From NCBI RefSeq assembly GCF_026344035.1, contig NZ_JAPKND010000006.1:1-64000 (forward strand): a DNA stretch of 64,000 nucleotides. Direction: 5' to 3'. The translations under genes were made by a program, and so were the position numbers. Positions 61,528-64,000 of the stretch are shown piece by piece (position 1 is the stretch's first letter; every line of letters begins with the position of its first letter). The notes under the pieces were generated by a model. That model had not been told where the DNA came from. It was given only the letters and a program-made list of their open reading frames with translations, and did no database searches. Source of the DNA: Alcaligenes endophyticus. GTDB lineage: Bacteria; Pseudomonadota; Gammaproteobacteria; Burkholderiales; Burkholderiaceae_B.

Positions 61528-64000
61528 GCCACCTGCTGGATTACGCCGAACTAGACTGCATCTCTAATTTTAGTTTCTTGCAAGGCGCCTCTCATCCCGA
61601 AGAACTTTGTGCCCGTGCCGCCAAGCTTGGCTATCAAGCCTTAGCCCTATGCGATTACGCCTCAATGGCTGGTGTCGTGCGCGCCCATGTGGCCGCCCAA
61701 GAACACGGCATTCATCTTATTATCGGCACCCGATTTTACTGGCAAGAGCAAGCCCCCCAAGCAGACGAACTCCTGTGCCTAGCCACCACTCAGGCAGGCT
61801 ACAGCAACTTATGCCAACTCATCACCGCACAACACCAAACGCCCCAAGCCTTCGTTTTACAGGCGCAAGCGTTAGCAGCCCAACATAAAGCCCTTAGCCC
61901 CTCACTCTTTCCCGACTGCCTGTTTATTTATAAACCCGCCTACGCCCGCAGCGCACAACACATACAAGCACAGTTAGCCACCCTCAACGCTTTTTTCCCA
62001 ACGCGCCTCTATCTGGGGCTTTGCCTGCACAAACTCGATCAAGACTCCTACCACCGCCAACAAATACAGCTCGCCAGCGCCCACAGCACAATACCCGTCT
62101 TGCCCCTAGGCGGTGTACAAATGCACGTACGTTCGCGTCAGGTGCTACACGACATCCTTTGCGCCATCCGTCATAAACAAAGCGTACAACAATGCGTGGC
62201 CCACTTACGCCCTAATGCCGAGCATCACTTGCGTAGTCGCCTACAACTGGCCAATCTTTATCCTCCCGCCATGCGTTCGCTCAGCATCGCCCTCGCACAG
62301 CGCTGCCATTTCTCCTTAAACGAACTACAGTACCAGTATCCTCAAGAAGTGTGCCCGCCCCACATGAGCCACAGCCAATACCTACGCACAGAAGTGTGGC
62401 AAGGAGCACAAAAACGCTATCCCGAAGGCCTGCCACTTTCTATCGCCCAACGCCTAGACGAAGAGCTCGCGCTTATTGCCGAGCTACGCTACGAAGCCTA
62501 CTTTCTTACCTTATATGATATCGTCAACTTTGCCCGCTCGCGCGATATCCTTTGCCAAGGGCGTGGCTCGGCCGCCAACTCCGCCGTCTGCTACTGCTTA
62601 GGCATCACCGAAGTTGACCCCGCCAGTAGCCGCACCTTATTTGCCCGCTTTATCAGCCGTGCCCGCAAAGAGCCGCCCGACATTGACGTCGATTTCGAAC
62701 ATCAACGCCGCGAAGAAGTCATTCAATACATTTATCAAAAATACGGTCGCCATCGCGCCGCGTTGGCAGCCGTCGTTATTCGCTATCGCCGTCGTAGCGC
62801 CTTGCGCGATGTCGGCAAAGCACTAGGCCTGCCCCCAGACCTCATCGATAGCATGGCAAAAAGCGAACATAGCTGGGTGCGTGATCGCGACCTGCTCACC
62901 CGCTTACAAGAAACGCCCCACTCGCTCAGCAAACGCCAAATGCTGCTATGGGCCAGCCTAACACCTCAACTGCGTGACTTTCCCAGGCATTTCTCCCAAC
63001 ACCCAGGGGGCTTTGTTATCGCCGACACCCCCTTGCACCATTTAGTGCCCATACAGCCTGCCACTATGCCCGAGCGCAGCATTGTGCAATGGGACAAAGA
63101 CGACCTCGATGCCATGGGTTTACTCAAAGTCGATATCTTAGCGCTAGGCATGCTCAGCGCCCTGCAACGCTGCCTAAAACTCGTCAGTGCAAGCCTAGAA
63201 CGCCCCTTACGCTTACAAGACATCGGCAACGCCGACGCCCCATGTTTTGCCATGATTCAAGCGGCCGACACCATAGGCGTATTCCAAATCGAATCACGCG
63301 CCCAAATGAGCATGCTGCCGCGCTTAAAACCCAAAGAATATTACGACTTAGTGGTACAAGTGGCCATTGTTCGGCCTGGCCCCATACAAGGGGGCATGGT
63401 GCACCCTTACCTACAACGACGTGAACACGGCTATCAAGCACAGTATCCCAACCCCGCCTTAGCCCACGTGCTAGACCGCACCCTAGGCGTACCCATCTTT
63501 CAAGAGCAAGCCATGGAGCTAGCCATGATTGCCGCCAGCTTCACCCCCGACGAAGCCGACCAACTACGCCGTTCAATGGCCGCCTGGCGACGACGCGGCG
63601 GCTTAGCACAAATGCGTCACCGGCTGATCGACGGCATGCTGGCCAATGGCTACCAACAAGACTTTGCCGAACGGCTTTTTGAACAGCTTAGTGGTTTTGG
63701 CGAATACGGCTTCCCCGAAAGCCATGCCGCCAGTTTTGCTCGCTTAGCGTGGTGCAGTGCATATTTAAAATGCCATTATCCCGCCGAGTTTCTAGCCGCC
63801 TTATTAAACTCACAACCCATGGGCTTTTACACCCCAGGTCAACTCATACACGATGCCCGTCAACATGGCGTCCAGGTATTACCTGTCGATGCCCTGCATA
63901 GCCACTGGGAAAGCCACATTCAAGCACCTAACACCGTGCGTCTAGGCTTAAATCGCATCAAAGGCCTAGCGCAAAGCAGCGCCGCACAACTGGTACAGTG
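61524..64000 (+). CDS. dnaE2: Error-prone DNA polymerase DnaE2 (3' end outside window)
   Basis: The frame is open from ATG 61524 to the window end, about 825 residues, with no stop or frameshift. The N-terminal PHP domain begins DYAELDCISNFSFLQGASHPEEL. The polymerase core has CQGRGSAANSAVCYCLG and PDIDVDFEHQRREEVI, which carries the catalytic Asp residues of C-family enzymes. The segments VVQVAIVRPGPIQGGMVHPYLQRR and FPESHAASFARLAW-like order appear further on. It copies past lesions in the SOS response with ImuA and ImuB. Confidence 0.95.
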   Translation, partial: MSHLLDYAELDCISNFSFLQGASHPEELCARAAKLGYQALALCDYASMAGVVRAHVAAQEHGIHLIIGTRFYWQEQAPQADELLCLATTQAGYSNLCQLITAQHQTPQAFVLQAQALAAQHKALSPSLFPDCLFIYKPAYARSAQHIQAQLATLNAFFPTRLYLGLCLHKLDQDSYHRQQIQLASAHSTIPVLPLGGVQMHVRSRQVLHDILCAIRHKQSVQQCVAHLRPNAEHHLRSRLQLANLYPPAMRSLSIALAQRCHFSLNELQYQYPQEVCPPHMSHSQYLRTEVWQGAQKRYPEGLPLSIAQRLDEELALIAELRYEAYFLTLYDIVNFARSRDILCQGRGSAANSAVCYCLGITEVDPASSRTLFARFISRARKEPPDIDVDFEHQRREEVIQYIYQKYGRHRAALAAVVIRYRRRSALRDVGKALGLPPDLIDSMAKSEHSWVRDRDLLTRLQETPHSLSKRQMLLWASLTPQLRDFPRHFSQHPGGFVIADTPLHHLVPIQPATMPERSIVQWDKDDLDAMGLLKVDILALGMLSALQRCLKLVSASLERPLRLQDIGNADAPCFAMIQAADTIGVFQIESRAQMSMLPRLKPKEYYDLVVQVAIVRPGPIQGGMVHPYLQRREHGYQAQYPNPALAHVLDRTLGVPIFQEQAMELAMIAASFTPDEADQLRRSMAAWRRRGGLAQMRHRLIDGMLANGYQQDFAERLFEQLSGFGEYGFPESHAASFARLAWCSAYLKCHYPAEFLAALLNSQPMGFYTPGQLIHDARQHGVQVLPVDALHSHWESHIQAPNTVRLGLNRIKGLAQSSAAQLVQ

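Noticed and set aside
61524-64000. Possible frameshift in dnaE2 because several short frames overlap it
   Set aside because: The frame from 61524 read codon by codon through the PHP domain and the PDIDVDF motif (to about 62,710), and spot-checked beyond that, stays open to the window end; the short frames are shadows.
1-64000. tRNA, rRNA, insertion sequence or prophage genes
   Set aside because: None recognised on either strand; no transposase or integrase, and no long terminal inverted repeats seen.

Overview
The window looks like chromosome of a betaproteobacterium of the order Burkholderiales, most likely family Alcaligenaceae. The reasons are two Bug-type (tripartite tricarboxylate) binding proteins, a Bordetella-type porin, autotransporters (one with an ESPR-type extended signal peptide, one trimeric), an imuA-imuB-dnaE2 mutagenesis cassette, and moderate base composition. 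This rests on recognition of gene content, not on a phylogenetic marker. No rRNA, tRNA, insertion sequence, prophage or CRISPR array was seen.

Layout: 1-1.9 kb, 3' part of a YadA-like trimeric adhesin. 2.2-6.4 kb, a 2-hydroxyacid dehydrogenase and a three-gene operon (periplasmic molybdopterin-fold protein, histidine kinase, LuxR-type response regulator). 6.7-15.5 kb, a large classical autotransporter divergent from a porin + molybdenum hydroxylase pair; the porin has a 9-G run where its ribosome site should be. 15.6-17.2 kb, gadC. 17.5-24.4 kb, an uptake and catabolism cluster around an IclR regulator (NylB-like hydrolase, two Bug proteins, RraA-like lyase, hydroxyacid dehydrogenase, SMP-30 lactonase). 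24.4-31.9 kb, a LysR-linked operon of SDR, split transketolase, TRAP transporter and beta-hydroxyacid dehydrogenase. 32.2-33.6 kb, gadB. 33.8-36.1 kb, a Fur-type TonB-dependent siderophore receptor. 36.2-43 kb, an AdiA-like decarboxylase between two APC antiporters, plus an AraC regulator. 43.3-48.2 kb, tetrathionate reductase ttrBCA behind an FNR-like box. 48.5-53.2 kb, a YdfG-like SDR and two transcription units diverging from back-to-back TPP riboswitches. 53.3-55.4 kb, MotA/MotB and an FlhE-like protein. 55.6-59.4 kb, PbpG, an outer-membrane barrel protein, an NRDE protein, a small secreted protein and a DTW-domain tRNA modification enzyme. 59.5-64 kb, LexA-controlled imuA-imuB-dnaE2, cut by the window end.

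How the genes work together: three themes fit a host- or gut-associated life. Acid survival is served by glutamate/GABA (gadB, gadC) and probably arginine/agmatine (decarboxylase plus two exchangers) systems. Anaerobic respiration is served by tetrathionate reductase. Scavenging is served by TRAP and Bug receptors with their catabolic enzymes and by an iron-siderophore receptor. The most unusual unit is the TPP-riboswitch pair: one switch controls a sodium-solute-symporter-family permease, the other an SDR plus an FMN-dependent monooxygenase of the NtaA/SnaA/DszA type. That suggests uptake and oxidative processing of a thiamine-related compound.
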